Of a stretch of 23,420 bases of DNA, positions 7,418-15,303 are shown one piece after another. The translations under genes were made by a program, and so were the position numbers. The DNA comes from JBFISM01 sp041608535 (GTDB taxonomy: Bacteria; Actinomycetota; Acidimicrobiia; Spongiisociales; UBA5794), in assembly GCA_041608535.1 (NCBI GenBank), contig JBFISM010000045.1, forward strand, positions 1 through 23,420, written 5' to 3'. The number at the start of each line of letters is the position of its first letter. Position 1 is the stretch's first letter. The notes beneath the pieces were generated by a model, which did not search any database, was not told the origin of the DNA, and worked only from the letters and a program-made list of their open reading frames with translations.

Positions 7418-8689
7418 TCAGCCCTCGTAGTCGGTGAGTGCTGCGTCGATGAGATCGATGCCGAGGTCGAGCTCGTCGGTCGACGTCGTCAGCGGCGGGA
7501 TGAACCGGATCACATTGCCATCAGGCCCGCAGGGAAGGATCAGCATCCCTCTGTCGAAACAGTACTTCTTCAGGTGCTGGTACGCCTCCGGTGCCGGAGT
7601 GTGACCGTCTTCGCCCACCAGCTCCACCCCGATCATCAGCCCGAGGCCGCGGACATCCCCGATGGTGCCATGGCTCGCCTGGAGCTCCCCGAAGCGATCA
7701 AAGGCGTGATCTGACAGCTTCTCGACCTGGGGTACGACTGGTTCGAGCGCATCGATCGTGCCCACCGCCGCCGCGCATGAGATCGGATTGCCGCCAAACG
7801 TCGTCCCGTGGGAGCCGGCGGGGAATTCGTCGAAGCGCTGAGCCGATGTGCCGAACGCCGACAGCGGGAATCCGTTGGCGATGCCCTTGCCCATGACCAG
7901 GACATCGGGGCGTACGTCATAGACGAGTGACGTAAACCAGTCGCCCGTCCGGCCAAACCCGGTTTGCACCTCGTCCATGACGAGCAAGATCCCGTGCTCG
8001 TCGGCGAGGCGTCGCAGCTCGTCGAGAAACGCCTTGCCCGCCGGGTAGTAACCACCCTCGCCTTGGAGGGGTTCGACCAGGAACGCAGCAATCTCCTCGG
8101 GGGTGACCTCGTGTTTGCAGAGCAGCTGCAGGTCGTGAAGCGAGCGCTCCACTGCCTCTTCCTGGCTCATCCGCCACCGGAACGGGTGCGGGAAAGGCGT
8201 GACGAACACGGATCCGACCAGCGGGTGGTAGCTCTGCCGGTACTTCGCCTTCGATGTGGTGTAACTGACCGCCCCCATGGTGCGGCCGTGGAATCCGCCG
8301 CGGAACACCACGATGCCCTGCCGGCCGGTCGTCTTGCGTGCCAGCTTCATCGCACCTTCGACCGCCTCGGCTCCTGAGTTCATGAAGAAGAACTTGTCGA
8401 TGCCGCTCGGAGTGATTTCGTGGAGACGTTCCCCGGCCTTGGTGAGGGTGTCGTAGAGGAACACACCGCCGGCGTGCCACACCCGGTCGAGCTGTTCGAG
8501 CACGGCTTGTTTCACCGACGCTGGCTGGTGCCCGAGGTTTCCCACCGCGATTCCACAGGTGAAATCGAGGAACTTCCGTCCGTCGGCGGCAGTCACCCAC
8601 GACCCCTCTGCGGCGACGATCTCTACGGGGTTGTCGAAGGCTGCGGCCGGGGCGATCACCTTGCGTTGGCGGTCGATGAGTTCGGACAT
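7418..8689 (-). CDS. gabT: Class III PLP-dependent aminotransferase, 4-aminobutyrate aminotransferase-like
   Basis: Enzymes of this class move an omega-amino group (from GABA, ornithine or related amines) to 2-oxoglutarate or pyruvate using pyridoxal phosphate. The 423-aa protein has the family hallmarks: NSGAEAVEGA (phosphate-binding loop), the pyridine-binding Asp239 in DEVQTGFGRTG, and the Schiff-base Lys268 in VMGKGIANGFPLSA, then GTTFGGNP and the C-terminal NVIRFIPPL. The ATG at 8689 was chosen because AGGAGA precedes it by 4 bases and the homologous core begins just after; an in-frame extension to 8839 adds a low-complexity tail. The GabT branch is suggested by CGPDGNVIRF, but beta-alanine, putrescine or lysine-type substrates remain possible. 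No succinate-semialdehyde dehydrogenase gene is adjacent. Confidence 0.9.
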   Translation of the reverse strand: MSELIDRQRKVIAPAAAFDNPVEIVAAEGSWVTAADGRKFLDFTCGIAVGNLGHQPASVKQAVLEQLDRVWHAGGVFLYDTLTKAGERLHEITPSGIDKFFFMNSGAEAVEGAMKLARKTTGRQGIVVFRGGFHGRTMGAVSYTTSKAKYRQSYHPLVGSVFVTPFPHPFRWRMSQEEAVERSLHDLQLLCKHEVTPEEIAAFLVEPLQGEGGYYPAGKAFLDELRRLADEHGILLVMDEVQTGFGRTGDWFTSLVYDVRPDVLVMGKGIANGFPLSAFGTSAQRFDEFPAGSHGTTFGGNPISCAAAVGTIDALEPVVPQVEKLSDHAFDRFGELQASHGTIGDVRGLGLMIGVELVGEDGHTPAPEAYQHLKKYCFDRGMLILPCGPDGNVIRFIPPLTTSTDELDLGIDLIDAALTDYEG

Positions 8690-8812
8690 CACGTCTCCTG
8701 AGGCGGGGCGGACGGGGAGGTGGGGTGGATGGCGGGGCGTTACGGCGCGGCAAACAGCGCTCGCCGCATCAGCATCGGGGTGCGCCTCATCGAGCCATTG
8801 TGGCACACGACC

Positions 8813-8829
8813 GCGGCCGGGCCGGCCGC
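8813..8829 (-). terminator. GC-rich hairpin after the lipoprotein gene
   Basis: GCGGCCG and CGGCCGC form a perfect 7-bp stem around a 3-base loop, six bases beyond the stop codon of the minus-strand lipoprotein gene. There is no U tract, as is common for high-GC actinobacterial terminators. The rest of 8690-8835 shows no gene. Confidence 0.45.
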
Positions 8830-8835
8830 AGCGAT

Positions 8836-9915
8836 TCACACCTCGGATTCGAAGATGATGTTGAAGTCCTCGTCGAGCATGCGAAACGCTGTTGGTTCAC
8901 CCTCGAACACCGCCCACGATGCGGTCATCTCGAAGTCGATGGTCACCCGGACTGCTTCGCCGAACACGGTGTCCCCATCCGCCAGGTCCCACTCCACAGC
9001 ATCCATCTCGCCACCTGGGGTGACCAAGAAGTATGCGGTGTACACGGTCCCGACGAAGCCTTCGAAGGGCAGCACGTACAGATCGAGCGATCCGGCCTCC
9101 GCCAGCGGATCGACACAGCGAGCGGCTCGCCCCAAGGCGGGTTCGTCGATCCTGACGTGGAGACACAAACCGTCCGCACCGTCTTTCCAGAACGTCGAGC
9201 TGTAGGCCAGGCCATCTTTGTCGTTCTGCTCCCCGTTGAGCTGCTCGTCCGGCTCCGGCTCGAGCGCCAAGTACGAGGTCGTCCCGTCCCCCTCGCTGTC
9301 GGTGATGTTCTGATCCGAGGCGATACGCCAGCCGTCCCCGGTTCGCCGCAGCGTCACGAGGAAGATCTGCTGGGGAACCTCCCGCGATGATGTCTCCACT
9401 TCGCCTCCGCCGCCGTCGACCACGACCATCTCGCCGGTCCAGGTGTCGCGCACGATGAGCTGGGCCCGGTCGTCCGAGGGCTTGTCATAGAGCTCGACCG
9501 AGTCGATCGTATAGGTACCGGGGTCGTCGGGGAATCGCAGAGTGTGCCCCGCCTCGACGTGCGCCTTGAGGTCTTCATACGATTCGCTGCTCAACGTCAC
9601 CGCGTCGGTCATTCGATCGACATCGCCGCTGCGCCGCGCTTCGCCGCGGATTGCATCGAGCTCGCGGTAGATCGCATCGAACTCGGCCGATGTGGTCGGC
9701 TCAGGCGGGAGCGTGGTGGTGGTCGTCGTGGTCGTCGTGGTCGTCGTCGATGTGGTCGTTGTCGTCGTTGTTGTCGGCGCAGCCGTCGTCGTTGTCGATG
9801 AGGCGGCAACAGTGTCGGGAGCGGTCGTGGCGACATCGTCGCTTCCCGAGCAGGCCGCAGTGGTCAGGGCGAGCCCCAAGACGATCCCGGCGAATCTTCT
9901 GTGAACTCGCGTCAT
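8836..9915 (-). CDS. Secreted lipoprotein with poly-threonine linker, function unknown
   Basis: The 359-aa protein starts with a lipoprotein signal: basic residues at 3-7, a hydrophobic core at 9-18 and a lipobox ending TAAC with Cys22 as the lipidated residue. A linker of almost pure threonine (41-68, interrupted by AAP and one Ser) holds the body away from the membrane. Residues about 76-210 contain alternating helices and strands with a TGDGWRIAS-type ending, compatible with an NTF2/SnoaL-like fold, though I am not sure. The C-terminal half (215-359) has two cysteines (near 257 and 273) and no motif I recognise. It should be extracellular and membrane-anchored. It has its own candidate promoter, so it is probably not strictly co-transcribed with the crotonase 39 bp upstream. 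It would be a client of the lipoprotein-processing pathway that includes Lnt. Confidence 0.85.
   Translation of the reverse strand: MTRVHRRFAGIVLGLALTTAACSGSDDVATTAPDTVAASSTTTTAAPTTTTTTTTSTTTTTTTTTTTTLPPEPTTSAEFDAIYRELDAIRGEARRSGDVDRMTDAVTLSSESYEDLKAHVEAGHTLRFPDDPGTYTIDSVELYDKPSDDRAQLIVRDTWTGEMVVVDGGGGEVETSSREVPQQIFLVTLRRTGDGWRIASDQNITDSEGDGTTSYLALEPEPDEQLNGEQNDKDGLAYSSTFWKDGADGLCLHVRIDEPALGRAARCVDPLAEAGSLDLYVLPFEGFVGTVYTAYFLVTPGGEMDAVEWDLADGDTVFGEAVRVTIDFEMTASWAVFEGEPTAFRMLDEDFNIIFESEV
9712..9795 (-). repeat. Threonine-codon microsatellite in the lipoprotein gene
   Basis: Codons 41-68 are nearly all ACN (Thr), giving an imperfect trinucleotide repeat on both strands (GGT/CGT on the plus strand). 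Runs of four, eight and twelve Thr are separated by Ala-Ala-Pro and Ser. Such tracts can change length by slippage and encode an extended, probably glycosylatable linker. Confidence 0.75.
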
Positions 9916-9921
9916 GATGCA

Positions 9922-9950
9922 GATGTATCGCTGAATATCGAAAGGTACAA
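9922..9950 (-). promoter_or_regulatory. Candidate promoter of the lipoprotein gene
   Basis: On the minus strand TTGTAC (9950-9945) and TACATC (9927-9922) are separated by exactly 17 bases, and TACATC is followed by six bases and the ATG at 9915. The -35 matches TTGACA at its TTG. No Shine-Dalgarno sequence intervenes, so the transcript would be leaderless. Confidence 0.45.
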
Positions 9951-9954
9951 GCCG

Positions 9955-10791
9955 TCAGCGACCGCGCCACTGCGGCGGGCGCTTCTCCACGAAGCTCCGC
10001 ACGGCTTCGGCGAGGTCCGCGGAGTGGAGGAAGGCGGCATTCCACAATGCCACGTAGTCGAGCTGCTCGGCGATCGATCGGTCCGCAGTGTTGCGCAGCA
10101 CCTCTTTGGCCGCCTGGACGACGAGCGGGGAATTGGCCGCGATCTCCGTCGCCAGTTCGATGGCGTCCTTGACGACTGCCTCTCGATCGGGAAGCACGCG
10201 CGTCACCAAGCCCATGTCGGCCGCTTCCGCGGCACCGAAGTCTTTCCCGGTATACACGAGTTCGGCGACACGTCCCGGGTCGACGATGCGAGGCAGACGC
10301 TGCAGCGTTCCCACGTCGGCGACGAGAGCCATCTTCGTCTCGCGTACCGAGAACACCGCATCTGCCGAGGACAGGCGAATGTCGCACGCCGTGATGAGGT
10401 CGATCCCTGCACCGATGCACCAGCCGTGCACCGCTGCGATGACGGGTTGGGGACATTCGGCCAGCGACGAGAACGTGTGTTGCATCCGCTTGATCTTGCG
10501 ATACAGCGCCATGCGCTCGGTCACGTCCGACGGCGATCCGACGGCGCCGTCGGCGCCCAGTTCGGCAACGTCGATGCCCACGGTGAAAGCTTTGCCCCGA
10601 GCCGCAACCACGACGGCCCGGGTCGTAGTGTCTGCGCCGATGGCTGCGACGATGCGCGGGAAGTCTTCCCAGAATCCTGCCGCCATCGCATTGAGCTTCT
10701 CCGGGCGGTCGAGCCACACGATCGTGACGTGGCCGTGACGTTCTGTGGTCACGACCTCGGAGACGGGGAACTCGGTCGGGGTGCCGGTCAT
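9955..10791 (-). CDS. Crotonase-family protein, probable delta(3,5)-delta(2,4)-dienoyl-CoA isomerase
   Basis: A 278-aa crotonase-fold acyl-CoA enzyme. The oxyanion-hole segments are visible: GKAFTVGIDV near 66-75 and HGWCIGAGIDL at 122-132. Plain enoyl-CoA hydratases carry Glu at the two catalytic positions. Here the residues are Asp131 (GIDLITACD), Glu151 (VRETK) and Asp159 (ADVGTLQRLPRIV), the same acidic triad and the same DVGTLQRLP motif known from dienoyl-CoA isomerase (ECH1), which shifts double bonds during oxidation of unsaturated fatty acids. The ATG at 10791 overlaps the TGA of the GNAT-MobA gene in an ATGA, indicating translational coupling. Much longer upstream frames are artefacts of that overlap. 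Confident about the family, moderately about the exact reaction. Confidence 0.9.
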   Translation of the reverse strand: MTGTPTEFPVSEVVTTERHGHVTIVWLDRPEKLNAMAAGFWEDFPRIVAAIGADTTTRAVVVAARGKAFTVGIDVAELGADGAVGSPSDVTERMALYRKIKRMQHTFSSLAECPQPVIAAVHGWCIGAGIDLITACDIRLSSADAVFSVRETKMALVADVGTLQRLPRIVDPGRVAELVYTGKDFGAAEAADMGLVTRVLPDREAVVKDAIELATEIAANSPLVVQAAKEVLRNTADRSIAEQLDYVALWNAAFLHSADLAEAVRSFVEKRPPQWRGR

Positions 10792-11846
10792 GGCGTGAGC
10801 GTAGTTGCGGGCGGGTGCGGCCAGGCGGCGGCGGCGCTCGCATATGACTCCGGGGTGTCGAGGCTGAGCCAGCTCCGTCCATCCTCGCCCCACTGTTCCG
10901 ACCACACGTTCGGCGGTACCAACGTGGTGTCGAGGGACCGGTCGGCGATCATCGTGCGCAACGACCCAGTGGGCTCTGCAGCAGCGAACCGCTCGACTGC
11001 GGGAAGCGCCGAATCGCGATACAGGGCAAAGGTGGTCTGCGGTACTTCGTCGACGGGAACGACCACGTCACCGGAGCACTGCAACAGATGGGTCACGGTC
11101 GCCGGGCGGGCGTACGGTTGGTCGGTGGCGGCCACGAACACGTCGGCCCCGGGATGCAGCCGCATCGCACCGACGAGACCCGCCAGCGGACCCGCCATCC
11201 CGGGTGCGTCCTGGTCGGTGCCGATGAGATCGACGCTGAGACCGGCGGCGGCCAGGGCTGCGACGACGTGCTGGGAGAGGGTGTGGGTGCCGAGTGGGAG
11301 ACCGGCCTTGTCCCGTCCCATCCGCCGGCTGGCACCGCCGACGAGCACGGCACCCACTGGATTCGGTCGGGCGAGCGCCCGCAGCTCCAGCTCGAAGAAC
11401 TGCGCATCGGGCTGCGGGTTGTGTCGATACGCCTCGATCTCCACGAATCCCATCGTGCGGTAGAGGGTGGTGGCCGCAGCGAGGGCGGCGACGGTGTCGA
11501 GGCGGATCCGCTCGTATCCGAGACGGCGGGCCGAGGCCATGGCGTGCTCTGCGAGCAGCCGGCCGAGGCCGGCACCGCGCAGCTCCGCACGGAGATACAT
11601 GCGTTTCAGCTCTGCTATCCCGGGGCGGAAGGCGCTCACACCGCACACCCCGCCTGCGGTGCCGTCGCGCTCGACGAGGAACGCGGCGCCCTGCGGCGGG
11701 CCGTAGGTTTGGCGGATCGTGGCGAGCTCGGCGCCGAAATCCTGGAAGGTCAACTCGAAGGGGAGTTGGGCGACATACTCCGCCATCAGTTCGCCGACTC
11801 TCACATAGTCGCTTTCGTCGACGGCAATCCGGACGGTCGCATCCAC
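10788..11846 (-). CDS. Fusion of GNAT acetyltransferase and MobA-like nucleotidyltransferase
   Basis: One 352-aa frame joins two enzymes. Residues 1-157 are a GNAT N-acetyltransferase with the acetyl-CoA loop RGAGLG at 90-95 and the TLYRTMGF end motif at 127-134. Residues 163-352 are MobA-like: the GTP-binding motif LVGGASRRMGRDK at 168-180 with AGLPLG following, GPLAGL at 219-224 and the metal-binding Asp242 in AATDQP. MobA adds GMP to molybdopterin to make the guanine-dinucleotide cofactor. The domains are separated by only a few residues (158-162), with no stop or frameshift. The GTG at 11846 begins one base after the purM TGA, so the gene is coupled to purM; no other in-frame start occurs before residue 21. 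No other molybdenum-cofactor gene is in the window. The acetylation substrate is unknown. Confidence 0.85.
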   Translation of the reverse strand: MDATVRIAVDESDYVRVGELMAEYVAQLPFELTFQDFGAELATIRQTYGPPQGAAFLVERDGTAGGVCGVSAFRPGIAELKRMYLRAELRGAGLGRLLAEHAMASARRLGYERIRLDTVAALAAATTLYRTMGFVEIEAYRHNPQPDAQFFELELRALARPNPVGAVLVGGASRRMGRDKAGLPLGTHTLSQHVVAALAAAGLSVDLIGTDQDAPGMAGPLAGLVGAMRLHPGADVFVAATDQPYARPATVTHLLQCSGDVVVPVDEVPQTTFALYRDSALPAVERFAAAEPTGSLRTMIADRSLDTTLVPPNVWSEQWGEDGRSWLSLDTPESYASAAAAWPHPPATTLTP

Positions 11847-11847
11847 C

Positions 11848-12861
11848 TCAGCCGAAGCGAACCCCTCCCGTGCCCTGTTCGATCCCACCGATGATCGTGG
11901 CCTCCACCCGATGTTCGTCGAGCCGCCGCGCCGCGTCTGCGACGTCATCCGGCGCCACCACCAGTACGAAGCCGATGCCCATGTTGAAGGTGCGGAACAT
12001 GTCACGGCCGGGCACGTTGCCGAGCTGTTGGATGGCAGCGAACACCGCGGGCGGGACCCACGCATCGGTGGTGATGACCGCATCGCAGCCGGCGGGCAGC
12101 ACCCGGCTGAGATTGCCGGCGATTCCACCTCCGGTGACATGCGCCATCCCGTGGACGAGAATGTGATCGATGACGTCGAGAACCGCAGGGGTGTAGAGCA
12201 CCGACGGCTCCAGCAGAATGTCGGCGGCCACCTGTCCGGTTCCGGGAAGCTCGTCTCCCAGCTCGAGAGCGGGCACGATCTTGCGCACCAGCGAGAACCC
12301 GTTGGAGCGCACGTTCGGCGACACCAACCCGAGTACGACGTCGCCGGGGCTGATGGCACGGCCGTCGATCTCTCGCCCCCGCTCCACCACACCCAAGGCG
12401 GCGCCGGCGAGATCGAAGGCGTCGGGATCCATCACGCCGGGATGCTCTGCGGTCTCTCCACCGAGCAGCGCCACACCGGCTGCGGTACATGCCGCAGCGA
12501 TCGAACGCACGATGCGGTCCACTCTGGCCACATCCAGACGACCCACGGCGAGGTAGTCGGTCATGGCAATCGGCCGAGCGCCGGTGGCGACGAGATCGTC
12601 GACACACATCGCCACCAGATCCCAACCGAGCCCATCGAGACGATCCGTCTGTCTGGCGATCTCCGCCTTTGTGCCGACACCATCGGTCGACATCATGAGC
12701 ACCGGTGCGGTGTATCCAGGGGGCAGTCCGATTCCGGCGGCGAACCCGCCGAACGAGCCGACCACATCGTCGCCCCACGTTGCGGTCACGGCGCCGGCGA
12801 TGGAGCCGACCATCTCGTCGGCGGCGTCGAGGTCGACACCGCTCGACCGGTACGTGGTCAT
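11848..12861 (-). CDS. purM: Phosphoribosylformylglycinamidine cyclo-ligase (AIR synthetase)
   Basis: PurM closes the imidazole ring of purines: FGAM plus ATP gives AIR. The 337-aa protein is the usual length. It has the ATP-binding STDGVGTK at 58-65, then the MCVDDLVATGARP segment, LGGETAEHPG in the middle, SNGFSLVRK, and the C-terminal HVTGGGIAGNL and FNMGIGF motifs. The ATG at 12861 lies inside the end of purF (ATGA overlap), and its TGA is next to the GTG of the GNAT-MobA gene, so all three are translationally linked. Confidence 0.97.
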   Translation of the reverse strand: MTTYRSSGVDLDAADEMVGSIAGAVTATWGDDVVGSFGGFAAGIGLPPGYTAPVLMMSTDGVGTKAEIARQTDRLDGLGWDLVAMCVDDLVATGARPIAMTDYLAVGRLDVARVDRIVRSIAAACTAAGVALLGGETAEHPGVMDPDAFDLAGAALGVVERGREIDGRAISPGDVVLGLVSPNVRSNGFSLVRKIVPALELGDELPGTGQVAADILLEPSVLYTPAVLDVIDHILVHGMAHVTGGGIAGNLSRVLPAGCDAVITTDAWVPPAVFAAIQQLGNVPGRDMFRTFNMGIGFVLVVAPDDVADAARRLDEHRVEATIIGGIEQGTGGVRFG

Positions 12862-14279
12862 GCCCGCTCCAGCACGTACTTGTCAGCGGCGCTGGTGACG
12901 TCGGTCGGGTAGTCGCCGCTGAGACATGCTGTGCAGAACGTGGCGTCGGGCGCCGCACCGTTGGCCGCGGCCGTGAGCAGCCGATCGAGCTCGAGATACG
13001 CCAGCGAGTCGACACCGAGGAACTCGGCGACCTCATCCACCGAGCGGTCGGCGGCGAGCAGCGTCGTGCGGTCGCCGGTGTCCATCCCGTAGAAGCACGG
13101 CCAGCGGTAGGGCGGTGACGAGATGCGCAAGTGAATCTCGCTGGCGCCGGCATCGCGCACCATGGCGATGAGCTGCTTGGTGGTCGAGCCGCGCACGATC
13201 GAGTCGTCGACGAGCACCACCCTTCGACCCGCAAGCTCACCCGGGATGGGGTTCAGCTTCATCTTGATGCCGGTGTCACGCATCGACTGTGCCGGTTGGA
13301 TGAACGTTCTGCCCACATATCGGTTCTTGACGAGGCCATCCGCATACGGGATCCCGCTGGCGGCTGCGTACCCCTGGGCCGCGGGGATACCGCTCTCGGG
13401 AACGGGCACGACCAGGTCGGCGTCGGCCGGCGCCTGGTCGGCCAGTTGCTCGCCCATTTGACGACGGGCCACGTGGACGTTGCGTCCCATGAGGGCGGAG
13501 TCGGGCCGGGCGAAGTAGACGAACTCGAACACACACAACGCAGGATCGGGCATGCTGACGAACGGATGCTCGCTGCGCACTCCCGCGGCATCGATGATCA
13601 ACATCTCCCCTGGCTCGACCTCGCGCACGAACGAGGCTCCGATGATGTCGAGCGCCGCCGTCTCGGAGGCGAGTACCCATCCGTCGTTCCGTCGGCCGAG
13701 GCACAGCGGACGGAAGCCATGTGGGTCACGCACCCCAATGAGCGTCTCGGGATCCATCAGGGTGAGGGAGAAGGCGCCTGCGAAGCTCGGCAGCGCCTCG
13801 TAGACGGCCTTCTCGAAGGAGAGGCCATTGTGCATGGTGCGTGCGATCGCCTCGGTCATCAGATCCGAATCTGTGGTTGCGAAGAGCTTGCCGAATCGCT
13901 CGGCGAGACGGCGGGTGTTGGTGAGGTTCCCGTTGTGCGCCAGGGCGATGCCCCGATCGTCGACCTGCCGGTAGATCGGCTGCGAGTTCTCCCACACCGA
14001 GGAGCCGGTCGTGGAGTAGCGCGTGTGGCCAATGGCGAGATGGCCCTCGAGACCGCCCAGGGTCTGCTCGTCGAAGACCTGGGCAACGAGCCCGAGGTCC
14101 TTGACCACGGTGATGACTTCTGAGTTCGCCACGGCGATCCCGGCGCTCTCCTGGCCGCGATGTTGCAGCGCAAAGAGGCCGAAGTAGGTCAGGCGCGCAG
14201 AATCCTCACCAGGGCTGTAGATCCCGAAGACTCCGCACGCCTCGCCGGGCTGATCGATCACAACTGGTGTTGCCACCAC
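12858..14279 (-). CDS. purF: Amidophosphoribosyltransferase (glutamine PRPP amidotransferase)
   Basis: PurF makes phosphoribosylamine from PRPP and glutamine, the first committed step of purine synthesis. The 473-aa product belongs to the Fe-S, propeptide type: a 14-residue leader is followed by EACGVFGIY, so Cys15 would become the N-terminal nucleophile after self-cleavage. The glutaminase half has QHRGQESAG, HTRYST and HNGNLTN. The PRPP loop VVLVDDSIVRGSTT is at 354-367. Cys249, Cys395, Cys449 and Cys452 are placed as the four [4Fe-4S] ligands. Two GTG codons open the frame (14279 and 14276); the first sits 7 bases after a TACACT box with no ribosome site, so I used it. Purine feedback control is expected for the family, but no riboswitch is visible upstream. 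Confidence 0.97.
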   Translation of the reverse strand: MVATPVVIDQPGEACGVFGIYSPGEDSARLTYFGLFALQHRGQESAGIAVANSEVITVVKDLGLVAQVFDEQTLGGLEGHLAIGHTRYSTTGSSVWENSQPIYRQVDDRGIALAHNGNLTNTRRLAERFGKLFATTDSDLMTEAIARTMHNGLSFEKAVYEALPSFAGAFSLTLMDPETLIGVRDPHGFRPLCLGRRNDGWVLASETAALDIIGASFVREVEPGEMLIIDAAGVRSEHPFVSMPDPALCVFEFVYFARPDSALMGRNVHVARRQMGEQLADQAPADADLVVPVPESGIPAAQGYAAASGIPYADGLVKNRYVGRTFIQPAQSMRDTGIKMKLNPIPGELAGRRVVLVDDSIVRGSTTKQLIAMVRDAGASEIHLRISSPPYRWPCFYGMDTGDRTTLLAADRSVDEVAEFLGVDSLAYLELDRLLTAAANGAAPDATFCTACLSGDYPTDVTSAADKYVLERA

Positions 14280-14286
14280 TCTGGTG

Positions 14287-14292
14287 AGTGTA
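14287..14292 (-). promoter_or_regulatory. Candidate -10 box, leaderless promoter of purF
   Basis: On the minus strand TACACT is followed by seven bases and the GTG at 14279, with no ribosome site between. It lies in the 54-bp gap after the rhomboid gene, giving the purF-purM group its own promoter. No clear -35 box is seen. Confidence 0.48.
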
Positions 14293-14333
14293 GGCCGTCG
14301 TTGCGGTGGGCCGTTGCACCATACGCGGCGAGA

Positions 14334-15191
14334 TCACAGCAACACGACAGCAGCCAGCAGCACCACGAGCACCGCGGCTCCGATCGCCGTGCGACGCTGC
14401 TCCGCCATCGGCTTCCCTGCCGCCAGAACCCGCCACAGCGCGGCGACGACGATCCCCGTGACCAGACCACCGAGGTGAGCGCGCCAGTCGATGTTGGGGA
14501 TGAACAGAGGGAGGGCGAGGTTGATCACGAGAAGTGTGAGCAACATGTTGAGTCGCGCCTGGCCGGCTGCGGTGTTTCTCTGTACCCAGGAGACGTAGAG
14601 CCAAGCGCCAAAGAGTCCGAAGATGGCGCCCGACGCCCCGACGGCGATCTGGTCCGGGGCGCCGAAGAAGAACGAGGCCGCACTTCCCCCGGCGGCAGAA
14701 GCCAGCCACATGGAGGCAAACGGCAGCGACCCCACGCGCTGCTCCAGACTCGGCCCGAAGATGTAGAGCGCATACATGTTGAACAGAACGTGCATGAGCC
14801 CGCCGTGGAGGAGGGTGACGGTGAGGATGCGCCACCAATCGCCCTGGGCGACGAGCGCGTTGGACATCGCCAAGTTCTGGATCAGATCGATCTGCGTGGT
14901 CGGCGACAGCACGCCGACCACGAAGATCGCCACGGTTGCGGCGATGATCGAGAAGCTGACCGGGCTGGTCTGGAAGGTGGGCGGACCGACGAGCGTGCGC
15001 CCTCGCACCACCCGGGTCGTGCCCTGCCCGCGCACACATTCCGGGCAACGCTGGCCGACGGCAGCATCGATGCTGCATTCGCTACAGATGGGTCGGCCAC
15101 ACTGGCTGCACCGCAACCTGGTGGCGCGGTCGCCGTGCCGGTAGCAGGTGGAGACGCTGGTCTGGGGATCGTGAGGTCGCTCGTCGGTCAC
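14334..15191 (-). CDS. Rhomboid-family intramembrane serine protease with N-terminal zinc-binding domain
   Basis: Rhomboids cut transmembrane substrates within the membrane using a Ser-His dyad. The 285-aa protein has the active-site serine in GASG (Ser187) and the histidine in WRAHLGG (His239). The HGGLMHVLFN segment at 129-138 carries the usual His and Asn of the oxyanion site. There are about six or seven hydrophobic helices between 79 and 285. The first 55 residues are a cytoplasmic cysteine-rich module with C-x2-H, C-x2-C, C-x2-C and C-x2-C pairs (Cys16/His19, 28/31, 36/39, 49/52), which looks like a B-box-type zinc finger binding two zinc ions. The start is a GTG at 15191; no good ribosome site is seen. 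The substrate is unknown. Confidence 0.92.
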   Translation of the reverse strand: MTDERPHDPQTSVSTCYRHGDRATRLRCSQCGRPICSECSIDAAVGQRCPECVRGQGTTRVVRGRTLVGPPTFQTSPVSFSIIAATVAIFVVGVLSPTTQIDLIQNLAMSNALVAQGDWWRILTVTLLHGGLMHVLFNMYALYIFGPSLEQRVGSLPFASMWLASAAGGSAASFFFGAPDQIAVGASGAIFGLFGAWLYVSWVQRNTAAGQARLNMLLTLLVINLALPLFIPNIDWRAHLGGLVTGIVVAALWRVLAAGKPMAEQRRTAIGAAVLVVLLAAVVLL

Positions 15192-15276
15192 GGTGGTGCA
15201 ACGTTGGATGAGCCGAGCCTATGCCCGGCTGCTCTGCGGCCCACCCTATCCGGGGCGGGGACGTAAGCGGGCGACG

Positions 15277-15282
15277 TACACT
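15277..15282 (+). promoter_or_regulatory. Candidate -10 box for the ABM-like fusion gene
   Basis: TACACT lies 21 bases before the GTG at 15304, leaving room for a short leader containing the AAGGAG ribosome site at 15295-15300. No clear -35 box is seen. Confidence 0.35.
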
Positions 15283-15303
15283 CCCTGACTCGAACAAGGA
15301 GCC

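Noticed and set aside
9901..11463. Open frame of 520 codons on the plus strand
   Set aside because: It is antisense to the crotonase and GNAT-MobA genes, both with intact motifs, and has no motif of its own.
11847..12392. Long upstream extension of the GNAT-MobA frame into purM
   Set aside because: This part is an alternative frame of purM with shadow composition. The GTG at 11846 fits the start of the acetyltransferase domain.
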